64,000 nt of DNA from the NCBI GenBank assembly GCA_008921705.1, contig VFFE01007257.1, positions 3,534,858-3,598,857 on the forward strand, written 5' to 3'. A program made the position numbers and the translations under genes. The stretch is from Burhinus oedicnemus. Taxonomy: Eukaryota; Chordata; Aves; Charadriiformes; Burhinidae. Below the pieces are notes generated by a model. That model saw only the letters and a program-made list of their open reading frames with translations. It was not told the DNA's origin and ran no database searches. Numbering within the stretch: position 1 is the first letter of the stretch; each line of letters starts with the position of its first letter. Shown in pieces: positions 48,801 to 62,310 of this stretch.

Positions 48801-51654
48801 GCTGAGATAAACACCCAGTCCCTATTTCCCTAGAAATACATTTTCTTCAAGGTTAAAAAACTGGTATCAAGGCAGGCATCATAAGTATTCCATTTCAACA
48901 GTGCTTATTGTTTTTACGATTAGCACAAATTTAATCCCCCCCACCTCTTTGTTAGAAGTACTGCATCTTCGACCTTACTTGAAGATTACAAAAATCAGCA
49001 TTACTAAAGGCTGAAGATTATTAAAAGAAAACTTCAGATAAAAATGTTACGACCAAGCTAATTTCAAAAATGGATACTGAGATACTGTGTAGAGAGACAG
49101 TAAACTGCAAGGAGGTGCTCATGTACATAGCAGCTCAGGGTGGATACACCATGGCTAATCATCACATTCTACAAATATTCAAACCGGTGCACCAATCAAG
49201 TTCCCTCTATGCTGCTACAAATTTGAACTGTGTAATTCAATTACATTTTTAATCCTGTAATAAGAGGTAATTAGTATGTGCAAAAAGAGAGTATGTTTTC
49301 ATTTTGGGGCTAAAACTAGAAAATGTAGAACACTGCAAAAGGAGGTGTGCTATTATCTCATTCTTAAGGTATATAGCAAAATTTTGCAGCCTTTTTTTTT
49401 TTTTTTAGAAACACTCCTATATCAGATTCTGTGGTTTGCCAATTTTTTTTTTTTGCGAGGGGGGGAAGGGGAGAAAGAAAGATGGTTTTGTTTCAGAATC
49501 GTCTTTTACTGAGAGACTATTTACCCTATTTTCATTCCATTACACAACAATCAAGAAGTAAAATAATCATACACTGCTAAATACTGAAAATTTTCTTTCC
49601 AATATAAAGATGATTTTCTGAACTTGTGTAAACTTACTCTGCTGACACTTACCTCATGGACCAAAGGTGTTACAGGGTCTTCATTACACAAGAAATTTTT
49701 CTGTCTTTGTTAATTCGCAGTTAGGGAGATTTCTGGACATGTCTTACAGCAGTAACTTAACGTCTCATATGATCGGGGGTCTTAGCATTTCTCAGATCCA
49801 AAAGTATACAACATTACTTCAGTGACCATTTCAAGATTTTCTATTCAGAAATCCTACTAATGCCAACAGTGTTTCTGAATAAGGAAGTACTGATAACAGT
49901 ACTCACAGGCTTAATCAACTCACTTATTATTTGCATTTCTGCCATCATTTTTCATATTAAAACAGGCCTTCACAGGAAAGACAGCTGATTATTATGATAT
50001 GTGATCTCCACATATTTTCCACTTCTGAAAGCAAAAACCAATAGAACAAAAAAAAAGCCCTCCAATAAAACAAAACAAAAAATACCATGCATTTTGGACA
50101 GATACCACTTTTTAAACCTTATCTATCATTTCTGTGTCAACCGCATGAATCTCACTGATGAGTAATACTGAAGTGCGAGTTTCTGCTTAAACTGCATACC
50201 TGCAAGGGACATGGAAATTATTATGCTATAGCATGTCAATTTGTAAACAAACCAAGATGGTAAATATCTATTATTTCAGAGTGTTTCACTTTAGCTGGAG
50301 ATTCACTGACACATTTCGATGCATTTCAGTATGCCTGTTACCTTGAGGGCAAGGAGGAGAGAATGGGAAAGCGATATTAAACAAACAACTCACACCTGCT
50401 TTATGTCTGGCTCGTCATCCATTTTATGAATGATCAATACTTTGAGATATATACATCTAAGACATAACGCTACTGAAGTAAATCCTAGAGAGCCGTGATT
50501 TTCCAGCACCATTTTGTTTTTAGTGATCACAAAAGTCCTTCCTATAATTAAATTCTGTACACATACTCAGCATAAATGAGTTGACATAATCACATCTAGA
50601 TCTCATGATCAGCCCTGTTGTTTATAATAATAATCAGAGATTGATCTGTGTTTAAAGGGCAATGAAGAAAGGACAATGGCCTTCTACCCTACTTCAAAAA
50701 GAACAGCCCAAGGAGATCTGAAATACAAATGCAGTGGATACCAGAATATTAAGTATAATACTGTTAGGAAGGTATGATATAAAATCATACATTTTTAAAA
50801 GCTGTTCTTTAATTATTACTGTAGGTTCAAAGCAATAGGTTTCAAGGACAAAGCAATGACTCTTTAAGCTGTGAGAGCCTGTAAATGGGTCAGGGTACAT
50901 ACACTATTTGTTTCTCAAACCTTCTGAATAATCAATTACAGGAAATTCAATTTCAAATGTGGAAATTGGACTAAGAAGTGTTTTTAAGTGAAAGAAATTT
51001 CTAAAAGTTCAGACCAAAACTAAAGCATAAAGAATTTAAACAATTTTATTAATCCCTATGGGGAAAAGAAAACTAGTTATTTTTTTCTTTTGGAAAATTA
51101 TGAACATTTAACTTTTAGAGTACAAATATTAAAAAAAAAAAAGATATGCAAGAAAATGTAGCCTATTCTCTGCTCTATGGAAAGATCAACATTATTCAAA
51201 CTATTTCTGAAGTAAGTATGGTTAATTTATACCTGGAAGTGATGAAATTCTGTAACAGTCCAAGACAATTTCTCCAGTGAAACTTACCTTGAGTAGTTTT
51301 TTCCTAATGTCCTACTTAACTTCCTACATCATCATTCTCAATGAATCTTTCCAGTTAGATAGTGGGCCACTGAAAAATACTTACTGGATATGTTTCTCTG
51401 AGATACTTGTAATAGTTTCTTCTAGGGTACATTTTTAGCTTACTAATGAGAATATCTTGCTATTAGATGGCATTGCATGCTTTATAAAACAAAAAAAAAA
51501 AAGAAGCTATATACAATATCTAATGCCTCCAACATATCAATACAATACCTTGTAACAAAAGGAAATTGTTTTGACGTGATTTTTTTCATGATTCTGTACT
51601 ATCAATCTTCTCACTACTTTTCTGTGTTTATAAACATTTTAATTGTTTCATTAT
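45836..51654. other. Gene-free sequence, about 5.8 kb
   Basis: No supported gene. Contains homopolymer T and G runs (49392-49466) and a small imperfect 10-bp tandem near 48004. Open frames up to 111 codons lack motifs. Confidence 0.5.
49392..49466. repeat. Two poly(T) runs and a poly(G) run
   Basis: Fifteen T (49392-49406), twelve T (49443-49454) and a G-rich stretch just after. Low-complexity sequence with no retrotransposon body recognised in either direction. Confidence 0.8.
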
Positions 51655-52640
51655 TTGTTCCAATGTAATTCAGAAGCCCAGCCTCTCATTTTCTCCTCTT
51701 TCTTAAAACAGGCAATATGGTCAGCATTTTGCACTTGTTTGGACCTTTATCCATCTCCTATTTCAAAGATAACCACTGATGACTCAAACAGCTTCAATCA
51801 ATTCTCTCAAGTAATTTGGGTGAATTTCTTCCAGATCAGCTGATATGTAAGCATCTGATTTAGAAAGAAGTCTCTGTTCTGATCTTTCCCTTTACTATCA
51901 CAAGTTTTTTTCCTTTACCACTGTTAGTTGCTTTAAAATTACCACAGCAGAGCTTTTATTTAAGACTGATGTAGAAAAGATATTAACACTCTGACCTGCT
52001 AAAAACATCAGCTATCATTTATTTTTCTTCTCATCTGACAAGCAAGCCAGCTCTTTCCTTCATTTTCCTCTTACTACTAATGTACTTACAGAATCCTTCC
52101 TTTTATTCTTCATGTGCCTTGCTAGCTGTATCAGGTCTTTTGATGTTTCTGTTATATTTCTGTGCTATTTTTTGATGTTTACACTATTAATACTTCAACT
52201 CCTCTTCTATTTTCTGTAGACTTCTTTTTCATGATCAAGTCATTGAGGAACTCATTATTTAGCCAACTTGGTGCTTCACTAATCTTCCTGAGCCTTCTTG
52301 GTTTAGGATAGTTTTTGCTTTTAGTCTTAATATTTCTTCCTTAAGTAACTGTCAGGCCCTCCAGAATCCCTTTTCCCCTTAGACATCAGATTTTACCTAG
52401 TGATTTTCTGAGCCTACTGAAACTCCAGTTCTACTTTATTTATTCACTATTCTTCTTCTCTTCCAAAAATCATGTATTGGACAACTTCATTCTCATTCAA
52501 GTCCAGCCCATAGTGTCTCCTAATTCCTTTGATCACCCAGTCAATTATGTCATTAAATAAAATCCAAACAAATGTTGCATCATACAGTACTGTGTTATTT
52601 TCTTTTACTAGAATTTTACATTTCTGTACAATTTGCAAGA
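51655..52640 (-). mobile_element. Ancient CR1 relic B (endonuclease end to RT start)
   Basis: Read on the minus strand, decayed protein-level similarity to CR1 ORF2 appears in the correct order. 52638-52447 is open and ends GLDLNENEVVQYMIF, aligning with the endonuclease C-terminus around its SDHE box (the SDH itself is lost). Next, EAPSWLNNEFLNDLIMKKK (about 52220-52280) aligns with the A-P-x-W-L/M-N-K-E-L box of the linker. After that comes a LARHMKNKRK-like block near 52070, then EEIHPNYLREL and ACFKKEEK near 51810-51700, where CR1 has its GPD-x-IHPRVL and PVFKKGKK motifs. Many stops and shifts lie between. It must be very old. Both ends are diffuse. Confidence 0.72.
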
Positions 52641-55600
52641 TATGTCTGGCTACTCATAGCAGGATAATATGTCTAATCAATAAGAACAGCCCCAAAGTGT
52701 CTCATTTATAAGAATTATGAAAAACGGTGAATGTGCTTTACCCATGAAAACACCCAAAAGCAAAAGTTTTTAAGATTGAGGAGGCTGGGATGAACTTAAA
52801 ACATCAAAAGCATCAGCTCTTCTAGTTTCATATTTGTCATGGAAAGAGTTGTAAAGGACAGAATCTCCCATAAACTGTTATCAGTGAGACATGCACCTTG
52901 ACAGAATTGACACATTTCTGTATGTAATTATTTGCTATTCCTATTTATTATCTCAGATTTTCTAAATCATAGGCACTAATTGTATTTGGTTACTAGCACA
53001 ACATTGTTGATCAAGTCAGGAACAGCACAAGAGCAACTGAATCTATTGATTTTAAGCCATGAACCCTATCGAATAGGTATTTTCCAGATAGAACAAGCAA
53101 ACAACATGCAAATCAATTAACATGTGCAAATACTACAGTCTATGATTAGTAAATTTTTATTTAAGACTATCACTTTAAAAAGCTACTAAAATGAAAGTAT
53201 TTAACTGATCATTTTGTAATATTAAGTTGATCTTTAGTAAATTGACGAAACTCATAAGTAATGTATGTTTAATAAAGGATGTAAATGTAATAAAAAACTA
53301 CATAGTACCTTCTTGGTTGAAGTGCAATTTTAGTATCATGCATGCCACTTAATGTTGTAATTTTTAATAGGAAAGTCTTGGCTGCAGTGCTGCATTTCCT
53401 TCTGTGTTAATGAACACCAACATTAGAACTCAATTAGTAATGACACTAATATAATCTCATTTGCTCTTACTAGCATGCCCCTCTCAGCACACTAAATGAC
53501 ACTGTCACAAAGAAATACCGTACATATTGATGAAATTCATGGGATGGAATTTCTTTGCAGAGAAGAAATTAGGGAGGAGTATTAACTGTACCTTTTTGTT
53601 GCATAAAGAATATGGTAATGATGGTGGAAATAATGTACAGAATCAAGCAAATTCCCACAGATTTGATGCGATATATGTATACTATTCACAGCATCACCTG
53701 ATTTATGTTTTTTTCTTCCACTGTATGCAGCTTTAATTTTTTCCCCCTCTTTTTAGAGCATAGTTTGGATCAGGACAATAATTAGTGAGAAAATAATCCA
53801 CAGAAGAGAATCATTGCTGTTTTAATAAACTCTCATTTAGGAAACTCAATCAGTAAAATTTACATCCCAAATGCTAAGTAATTACGGTACTTCTCTAAGA
53901 ATAGACTGATAAGTATGTATAGTGTACTAAACAACTAATAACCATGTATGAGAAAGAGAATGTAATCATTTTTGCATTACCAATAGGCAGCTACCTCTCA
54001 GAAACAGAAGAAACCTCCTATTACCAACATTACACTCCTCTTGGAGAAGAATCAGAAATGTTGATGATAACTCACCATAACCCCCTCCTTCTTCTTAAGG
54101 AAAACTAGTACCATTCATCTTAGTACCCAGGGGGATACTGAAAGGATTAACATAACACCCAGGAAAGGGTAGATGCTAGAAAGTTTGCAATATATTAGTG
54201 TTAACTGTAGAATTATTGAGAATTAGCAATCTGGATTCTTTGGACTACAAATGTTAGTATTATTGCAACTAGACTAATAATAACTATTAGACTGCCAATT
54301 CTTAAATTAGACTTAATAAGTTCTTGTATCTGTGCATACTCAGCCTACACAAACCACATGGAGTATTTGGTGTGGTACCCAGTCTTTGACTGCCATCATA
54401 CCTTAGATACAACATCCTGGAGTCACCTAGAATTCAGGTTGCTCTGCAGGGTTCCAGCAGGTGCGCTGGGTCATCTGGAGAGGAAGGGGGTTCAAGAAGC
54501 CATGCTAGAACTTGAGATCTGGGGTCACAGATTGGTTGTACAGGACCAGGGCTTACTCTGCAGAACTTGAGTGCGAATTTTTAGATTTCCTATTGTGCTG
54601 TTGTTTGAAAGACAATGCATACTGTTGCACTCAGAAGAAAGTTCCACGGGTAGCGAGGTCAGGAATGCAGAGAGCAAAAGTTTTAGAAATAGGAGATTAA
54701 GACTCAAATAGTCCAAAGAGCAGGAGTATAAAACTCTGCAGAAGAAGCAAAAGCAGAAGAGGCACTTTTACTGATTCTGAGAGCTGATGATCCACACATG
54801 CATTAGAGTTACAAAGTTAACGAGGTCACTAAAAACTCTTTTCTTTTATTTCAGAATCTGGATGGTACATAGCAAAAGAGGTAACAAAAAAAGGGATTAT
54901 GTTATGTGTAAAACATCTCAGTTTCGCTCCAAGAACTGGATCATGTTCTTGCCTTTAAAAGAGATATCCTATATGATGTTTGCCAAATCATGGAAATCAA
55001 ACTTTTCCAAGCTGCACAGTCTCTGTTTCTCTAATGTAAAAATGACATTAGACTGAATTAGGTGTTGAATGAGATAAAATGAAACTGGCTTAAAATGCAC
55101 AGGCTATCAAAATGTCAAGTGCTCTGAAAGAGAACAGGCTCTAGATATCTCAAGTGGGGAGATGAAGAATTTATGCATGGGAAGTTTAATTACCACATCT
55201 CTGAACTTTTAAAGACCTGGCATTCTGAAGCTGCTGTTCCCTAATGAAAGCTATTTCAGATGTGTGCACATATATACATCTTTGAAAATAATGTTTAGAA
55301 TAGTTATTCTTTGTGGTTAATGTTCACCAAAGCAGACAGCAGAGAAAAAATTGCAAATCAAAAGAAAGCATGAAACAAGGTAATGATGTTTGGTAAAAGG
55401 GAAAAAAAGGATAGGCCAGATCCTCAGGTAGATAAACCACCACTTAATTTGGCTTCCACCAAACTAGGCCAATTAACACAGTTCAGAATCTATACCAGAG
55501 ATTAGAGAGAAAATACATCAGATAGCACAGTGGAAGTTTTTCTTATTCTACTGCAACAATTACTGGTAAATAGCTAATTACCTTGTTTAAAAATCTTTCC

Positions 55601-56601
55601 TGTAATGGGTACTAAAATTGCCTTTAGCTGGAGAAGTAAAAGCAACTAATAATTACTGCAAAGCAACCAGGTCCAATACCTGGAACCTAAATTAAAAGAA
55701 AATGACCACCTGGCACCAACATGAGTATAACTGTTTCATCATCACACACTGCTAATGCTACTAAGGGAAAGAGAGTTCAGAAACACAAGAGGGAAAGGAA
55801 GGAAATGTTGTTTTATTTTGTTGCATAAAACAATGACATATTCAGCAAACTTATCCTAAAAAAAAAGTAATTGGCTTCTGGTTCAGCGTCTTTTTGTGGA
55901 CTGGTTAAAAAAATGATACGTAAATTGGGAAGCCATCCAGGTTTCTCAAATGAAATCCATAGTTTCCATTTCCCAGCATGTGATTCAAGTATCACTGCCT
56001 TAGTTTGCAACCTCAATGGAATGTAATTTTGTAATGAGTTGCTGTTTTAAGGCAGTAAAAGTTTTCCTTTGTTGTTTGACATCAGTATAAATTAAAAAAA
56101 GAATTTGCCCCCTATTTGAAGCAAATCTGGTATACACTAGCTTGGATATTGAAATCCACTAGAAATGTAATTAGGTGTGATCTTAAGGTATAAGAGAGGG
56201 GATTCTTTACAAAATGTACAAGAGCTTTTACACTTCTTGTGCAGCTGAACACAGAGATAAACAAGAGGAACAGAAGTGTACCTGCCTGCAGTAGAATATA
56301 TTGATGCACTGCAACTACGAAGTAATAAATTGTTTTAAACAGTATCATCCACTGGGGCTGCAGCAGCCACTTTGGTCACAGTGGGCAAAGAAAGAAGGTT
56401 CTGCGGAAATAACTAGCACAAGACCTGCCACTCATTCCAATTTTCATTTTTGAGTTATCTAGTACACTCCTATACAGCCACTATTCCATAAAACTAAAAT
56501 GTTATAAGCATCAAACAGTTAATATTATCAGGAAATAAGGAAATGTACTCAAATTTTAGAACGCCGTTATGAGAAAGAAGGGCAAATAGTTCCTGACATT
56601 G
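52641..56601. other. Gene-free sequence
   Basis: No gene recognised. 54350-54720 is somewhat richer in GC and may hold an old unclassified repeat. The last five bases, CATTG, are the left target duplication of the LTR that follows. Confidence 0.5.
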
Positions 56602-57150
56602 TGTACTGGGTCTGGCTGGGATGGAGTCAATTTTCTTCATAGCAGCTCCTATGGCACTGTGTTTTAGGCCTGTGAGCAAAACAAGGCTGACAACACACTA
56701 CTGTTTTAGCTATTGCTGAGCAGCGTTTGCACAGTGCCAAGGCCTTCCCTGTTTCTTACTCTGCCTGCCAGTGAACAAATTGGGGGTGTGAAAGGGGTTG
56801 GGTGGGGACACAACCAGGCAGATGACCCAAACTAGCCAAAGATATTCCATGCCATATAATGTCATGCTCAGCAATAAAAATGGAGAGGAGGGGATCTGGG
56901 GAGGTTAGTCATTTTTTTGCTCAGGAACTGGCTGAGCACAGGTCTACCCATGGAAGATGGCGAGTGATTGCCTTTGCATCACTTATTTTGTTTTCTTTCT
57001 CTCTTCTTCCACTTCTCCTTCACTTATTAAATGACTTTTGTCTTGCTTTTACTCTTCCTTTCCTCTTCCCCCCAGCCCACTGGCAGGGGACTGGGAAGTG
57101 AGCAAGCAGCTGTGTGGTACTTAGCTGCTTACTGGGGTTAACCCACAACA
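56602..57150 (+). mobile_element. Solo LTR, 549 bp, ERVL-like avian family
   Basis: It begins TGTACTGGGTCTGGCTGGGA and ends CCCACAACA, the ends of an LTR family I recognise as widespread in bird genomes and associate with ERVL-type (class III) elements. Internal landmarks fit: TTTTCTTCATAGCAGC, CTATTGCTGAGCAGC, GATATTCCATGCCATATAAT, and a polyadenylation signal at 56873-56878. Flanks are CATTG (56597-56601) and CACTG (57151-57155), a 5-bp target duplication with one substitution. The 5-bp length agrees with ERVL. No internal retroviral sequence adjoins it, so it is a solo LTR. The 80-codon frame inside (56859-57101) is not a gene. Confidence 0.9.
56873..56878 (+). promoter_or_regulatory. LTR polyadenylation signal AATAAA
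   Basis: AATAAA within GTCATGCTCAGCAATAAAAA, at the conserved position of this LTR family. It follows the CCATATAAT element that may have served as its TATA box. Confidence 0.6.
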
Positions 57151-57155
57151 CACTG

Positions 57156-60100
57156 TCAAGTGTTGCAACTGTGAGATCTCTACACTTGTAGTGAGGATCA
57201 AGAACTTTTATCTGAAGTTACATATCGTGGTTTCTGGTTTATTTCAGAAGTAGATTCTATTCATAATTGTCTTAAGGTCATGCTTTTTTTTTTTTAATTT
57301 TGTATTTTAAAAGTACCACCCCTGGAGCCTAGCTGTATTTTGGTAGTATATACTTTAATCATCTCTCTCAGTCTGTCTTTGTGTCTTTATCCTCCCTTTC
57401 AGCATCTTCCCACATTTGCCTTTTCAGGTACAACTACCTAACTTCTTGACTTTGAAAACAATCCATGGAGAGAGAGAACAGGAGAACATCTAGTAGATCT
57501 AACTGAAGTGATGTACTTGAGAAGACTTACTCTGAAGCAGATTTAATTAGAAAAGGAGAAAAAGACAGTTGTCTTATTGAGCAAGACTGTAACACTGAGA
57601 TCCTTCCCAGCAGAAGAACTAATCTCACGCCTTTATCCAAAGACTTTGCTAAATCCAAATGTCTTATGGAAAAAAATAAAAATGACCTTCGTAGTTTCAG
57701 ACTAGAAAGTGCCCTCTGGCTTGACATGGACTACTTTCTGAAACGGTATTGAACTTTAGAACTGATCAGTTCTGTTCCATCACTGTTGGTAAGTTATGTA
57801 CTCACAGCACAAGTTTTCAAAAATAATGTAGCTGGACTAGAGTTACGCTTGGAAGATACTGTAGGCAACTTAAGAGGGAATCTTCTGTCAATTGCCAATG
57901 GTAATGTCTCAAAGTGAAATAGGGACAGATCTAAATACGGGAATGTTATCCTGAGATAATGTGGTTCTGTTAATGCTTTTACCATGTTTAACTACAGGTG
58001 AGAGGCATTACTTCCAACGACATAATAACTTGCGGGAGCACAACCCAGGGAAACATCTGCCGACAATCTGAAAATAACATATAACAGTCCCTGCTCCACA
58101 GTGCTGAACTGGGAATTTTATTCGTTAGACTTTAAATGTCACCTAATGGGCTCTTTTAAAGAAAGCCTGTTGTCTTACCTCTCTTTTTGCTTCTTGTATA
58201 TTCCATTATACTACCTACCACAAAACGAGCTGGTTGTCTGAAATCCTTTACACGCTTGAACTCTTTACTTTTCTAAATTCCATTAATCCCCTCATGGCTG
58301 TTTTAAAATTTAAAGTTTTGTTGTAATACTTTCACTTTAACACAATGAGAAAGACCAGCGTTTATATTGACTGTCAGAGTCACATTTTTGCTTCTTTGGA
58401 GGACTGTTTCTACAGAACACTTAATAAACAGCTGCTGTTTCAGTTCTCTGTGCTGTAGTATCTAGTTGGTGAAATTAATAATTTGAAATATTTGCACTTC
58501 ACCAATATTAGGACTCCTAAACTATCCTTTTCCTTCTTCACCTACAGGAAACAAGTCCGTAATTTTCTCATACTTTGTCTGTTTCTGGTCACATGGCTAT
58601 TGGAATACATCAGAGCATCTGAAAAGAACCTGCTCAGAGCATAGCCAACTGCGTGGGCCTGGAGAAACATGAGAATGTACTTCTTTGTGACCTTTCAACT
58701 ACGAACATTCCTATTCTGAGAAGGGTTGCATCACTTGCTGCTCAGCAGGACTTTCTGAGCAGTGGCATACTAACTGTTCAACACCAAATAGCAAACACTC
58801 CAAAAAAGAACTTAAACTGAATAATCATTTGTACTCAAATGTTTAAAACTCCAAGATTTTGCAAAATTTTCAAAAATTATCATGACATAGTGGAAATGCT
58901 CCTGCCCAAGAAATTGTATGTACACAAATACAATCAAAGGCAAAAATCACCCATGGAAATCTCTGCAAACTGTAGTTGGTATTAAACCTTAACCAAGCTG
59001 AAAATCCGAACTGCATTTGCTGATTCAGATTATTTTGTTCAAATTCTCTTCGTGTATCACTTCAGGTATAGCCAATGTGAACAGGCTTTTTCCTATAGTA
59101 ACATCAGGGCTGTATAATGTTGTCCTTTCTAACCTAGTTTGAAACGAAGGAACAAATTACCCTCACGGTTTCTTCCAGAAGACAGTAAGATGGGTTCCAC
59201 TGGAGGGGGAGAGTAGCACTTGGCAAAGGTTAATGCAAGAGAATTGTTGCATCACTGTTCTATTTATCTGGTACCATTTTTAGAATAATTAGCTTTTTTC
59301 AGGTATTCTTCATGTAATTTAATATTCTCTTCCCCTACTTTATCTCACCCCTTAAGGTGTTATAGGCTATATAGTTACTGTAAGTCTCAAAGTCAAGTTC
59401 ATGGAGAATACCTGATTTAAAAAATACCATATACTTGGTCCCTGCATTACAGTTTTTGTCCAGGTGTAGCAGGCTTCCCTGAATAATTATGGCTGCAGTA
59501 CTGTCTTTATCATCTGACAACCTCACTATGAAGAATTCTTTTTAATGTTGTGATAACTGGTGTAATGACATACTACTTTGCAAGACAGTAGCATAAACAA
59601 CGTTATTTTAGGAACGTGGAGATGCTCATTGCTCTCAAGTTGCATAAACATAAATAAATCCTAACTTAAAGATATTTAAAGTAGTCATAGTGTATTTTAC
59701 GACTCAGTTGCCCAGGATATGTCCTGTTACTGTGCATTTTTTTCTAGCTCTTTAAAATGGAAGATTTTTGCTTATACTTGTACCTGCTAATTAGTTCAGA
59801 GCTTCTTTGGATGAATCACCACAGCTGGTTCCATGAAACTCTGATAGTTTTTCACTTAAGAAACTAGTTTGTCCTTAGCAATCATGTCTAATGGATACTG
59901 ACACTATGAAGAGAGGATTTAGGAATAAGATAACAAAAATCTAAATCTCTAAGCCATTTGTGAATTATAAATAAAGTATAATGCATTATAATAAATTGTC
60001 ATTCCAAATCCCACTGACCATGCAGATCAGCAAATCCATGTTAGCTCTAAAGTCTAATATAACCCTCAATCAACTAAGTCACTTCAGTTAGTGATGGCTG

Positions 60101-61884
60101 AAACAGATGTGCAGAGCATTCTTGTTAAATGTACAGACAAAAAATCAAATATATATACAGATTTCAGAATTTTAATGTTTTTTTTTTCAGCTGTAATATA
60201 TTATTTTAAAAAACCCAACAGTTAACCTTTTGTGTTAAGCGCTATTCTCCAACTTCCCTATCCCTTTACTGCATTAGTAACAATGCATTAAAACCAAACA
60301 GAAAACAAACAAGCCAGCATTTGGAGGACATTATATCATGCAAGAGATTAAGATTTAATAATGTAACATCCACTTTCAATTACAGTCATTACAGAGGGTT
60401 TGGTGCCCTGTATATTATACACTTTGAAGAGGACAACACCGGCATCTCCTGTCATACAAAACTTTGAATAAATGGGTGATTTGGAAAATAGTTTAATTGG
60501 TTATGCAGGAATTAATACATTTATGCTCCTATACAAAGCTGATCTGATCTACTGCAAACTGTCCTGTTTTGTACACAATTAAGCTCCAGAACAGAAGCAG
60601 GTTTCACGGAAATCACTTGAGTCCACATGGTTAATCAATCTATCCCCACTGTTCCTTCAACTGGCAGCTGATAAGTGGTAAATAAGATACTTAAAATAAT
60701 TAATTTTAAACATATCAGTTATGATTACAAACATGTAATTTGAATAGTCATAACATATAGTTATTTGACATTTAGATTTAGATCTCTCACACACAGTATC
60801 ATCAGGACTCCAACAATTCCAGCCATTTCTTACTGGTTAGATTATACAAATGTATGCAGAGCTACAAGAATTAATCCTTTGCACTTTTTTTTTGGCAACG
60901 GGTTCTAACTTGGTGACCTCCACTATTACCTTCTGTGTCAGTATACAACAAGCATCTGGAATTAAAACTGAAAGCCCATTAGGCCTTACTGTTTTTATTC
61001 CCCATGTTGGTTCGCTTTTCCTCTAAAACTGACACTAATAATCACTTATCAATAATTCCTTCTTTCTCATTGTCACTCTGTCAAATATGTTCAATAATAT
61101 GTGAGTAAGAGAAGAGGTGTAGGAGACTTGACCTAGAATTCAAAAGTGAAGCTATGTTTTTTTCTAGTGGTTTGATTAACACACCCAACATTAATGAATG
61201 CCGTCATTTTCAGAAGTACTTATTTAATTCTCCATATAGTGAGTAAGAGCTGTGGGTATTTGATGCCCAAGAAAGCTAGGCTAAACTATCTTGTAATTGC
61301 ACTTAGGTAACAATTTTATTGTTGATGCAGGAAGTGGAATAAAATCCTGTCTTCTCATTAAACTAGCTGCATCATCTCCAGAAATTCATGATCGTTATGA
61401 AAAAGCCTAAATTAAATTAAAAAAATCCACACTGGATAGTGGTGAAAGTGTGACTCAATTATGCACAGGGGACTGAAGTACGAGGATAAAAATTACATTC
61501 TTTAAATTACTCATATTTTCTTTGTAAGGTGTCTGTGTACATGTGTGTGCATGTGACCAACAAATAAACAAGAAAAGCCAAGAAGATACTGTCCTCTGTG
61601 AGAAGGGCAGTAAGGAAACACAAGGATTCCTGTTGTCTGTGTGACAAGGGAACCCTAGATTGATATGAACTAGGGCTAGGGAAGACACCAAGGACCCTGT
61701 TAGGCAGAATGCAGACTCACAGGGTAGTGCTCGTTACCCAACAGGCTCTTTTTCTGCTCAAGCCTTTTACTTGCAATGCAGTGTCAGAAAGAACTTAACT
61801 GTCTGGTCCAGAAACACTGTTAATAGCTGCTAGGGAACTTCAGTACTGTTCCTTACTAAGGGAATCAGGACACGTGCTCCAAGG
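57156..61884. other. Gene-free sequence
   Basis: No gene or repeat recognised. Flagged elsewhere: an AT-rich stretch near 60345-60560 with several homeodomain-type words. A short GT-rich tract lies near 61534. Confidence 0.5.
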
Positions 61885-61969
61885 CATTGCTTTCCAACTT
61901 CCAGTAAATTATCTCCCGACATTTCACAGCCCACAGCTGTCTTATAGACCCCAGGCTGAGAAGCAGTTG
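61885..61969. mobile_element. Possible hAT-type miniature element, 85 bp
   Basis: The left end CATTGCTTTCCAACTTCC and the right end CCAGGCTGAGAAGCAGTTG are imperfect inverted repeats. Both resemble the CAGTGGTTCTCAACCT termini of hAT-Charlie (MER5-like) elements. The inner sequence TATAGACCCCAGGCTGAG also resembles the usual GACCCCAGGTTGAG word. Flanking 8-bp duplications are weak (about five of eight bases). Very old or coincidental. Confidence 0.3.
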
Positions 61970-62089
61970 CTTCAATTTTACCATTTGAATGGCTTCATCT
62001 TGCACTAGTCATACTTTAGAATTCACTCTAGTATGGTAAGAATACTTAACTTTTGAGATCAGAGGAGCGTAGATGCATCAAACCTTGGA

Positions 62090-62310
62090 AATCCAGGATT
62101 TTTCACTATGAGGGTAGTGAGGCACTGGAACAAGTTGCCCAGGGAAGCTGTGGAGGCCCCATCACTGGAAGTGTTCAAGGCGAGGTTGGATGAGGCTTTG
62201 AGCAGCCTGGTCTAGTGGAACGTGTCCCTGCCCATGGCAAAGGGATTGGAACTAGATGATCTTCAAGGTCCCATCCAACTTAAACCATTCTATGATCCTA
62301 TGATTCTATG
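62090..62310 (+). mobile_element. CR1 LINE 3' end, copy 3
   Basis: It begins in the C-terminal coding region (TTTTTCACTATGAGGGTAGT, GGCACTGGAACAAGTTGCCC), passes the end of ORF2 (GAGGCTTTGAGCAGCCTGGT) and the standard 3' UTR, and ends in three octamer-type units near 62286-62310. It is about 220 bases long. Both coding fragment and tail are well preserved, so it is of avian CR1 type and moderately recent. Confidence 0.93.
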
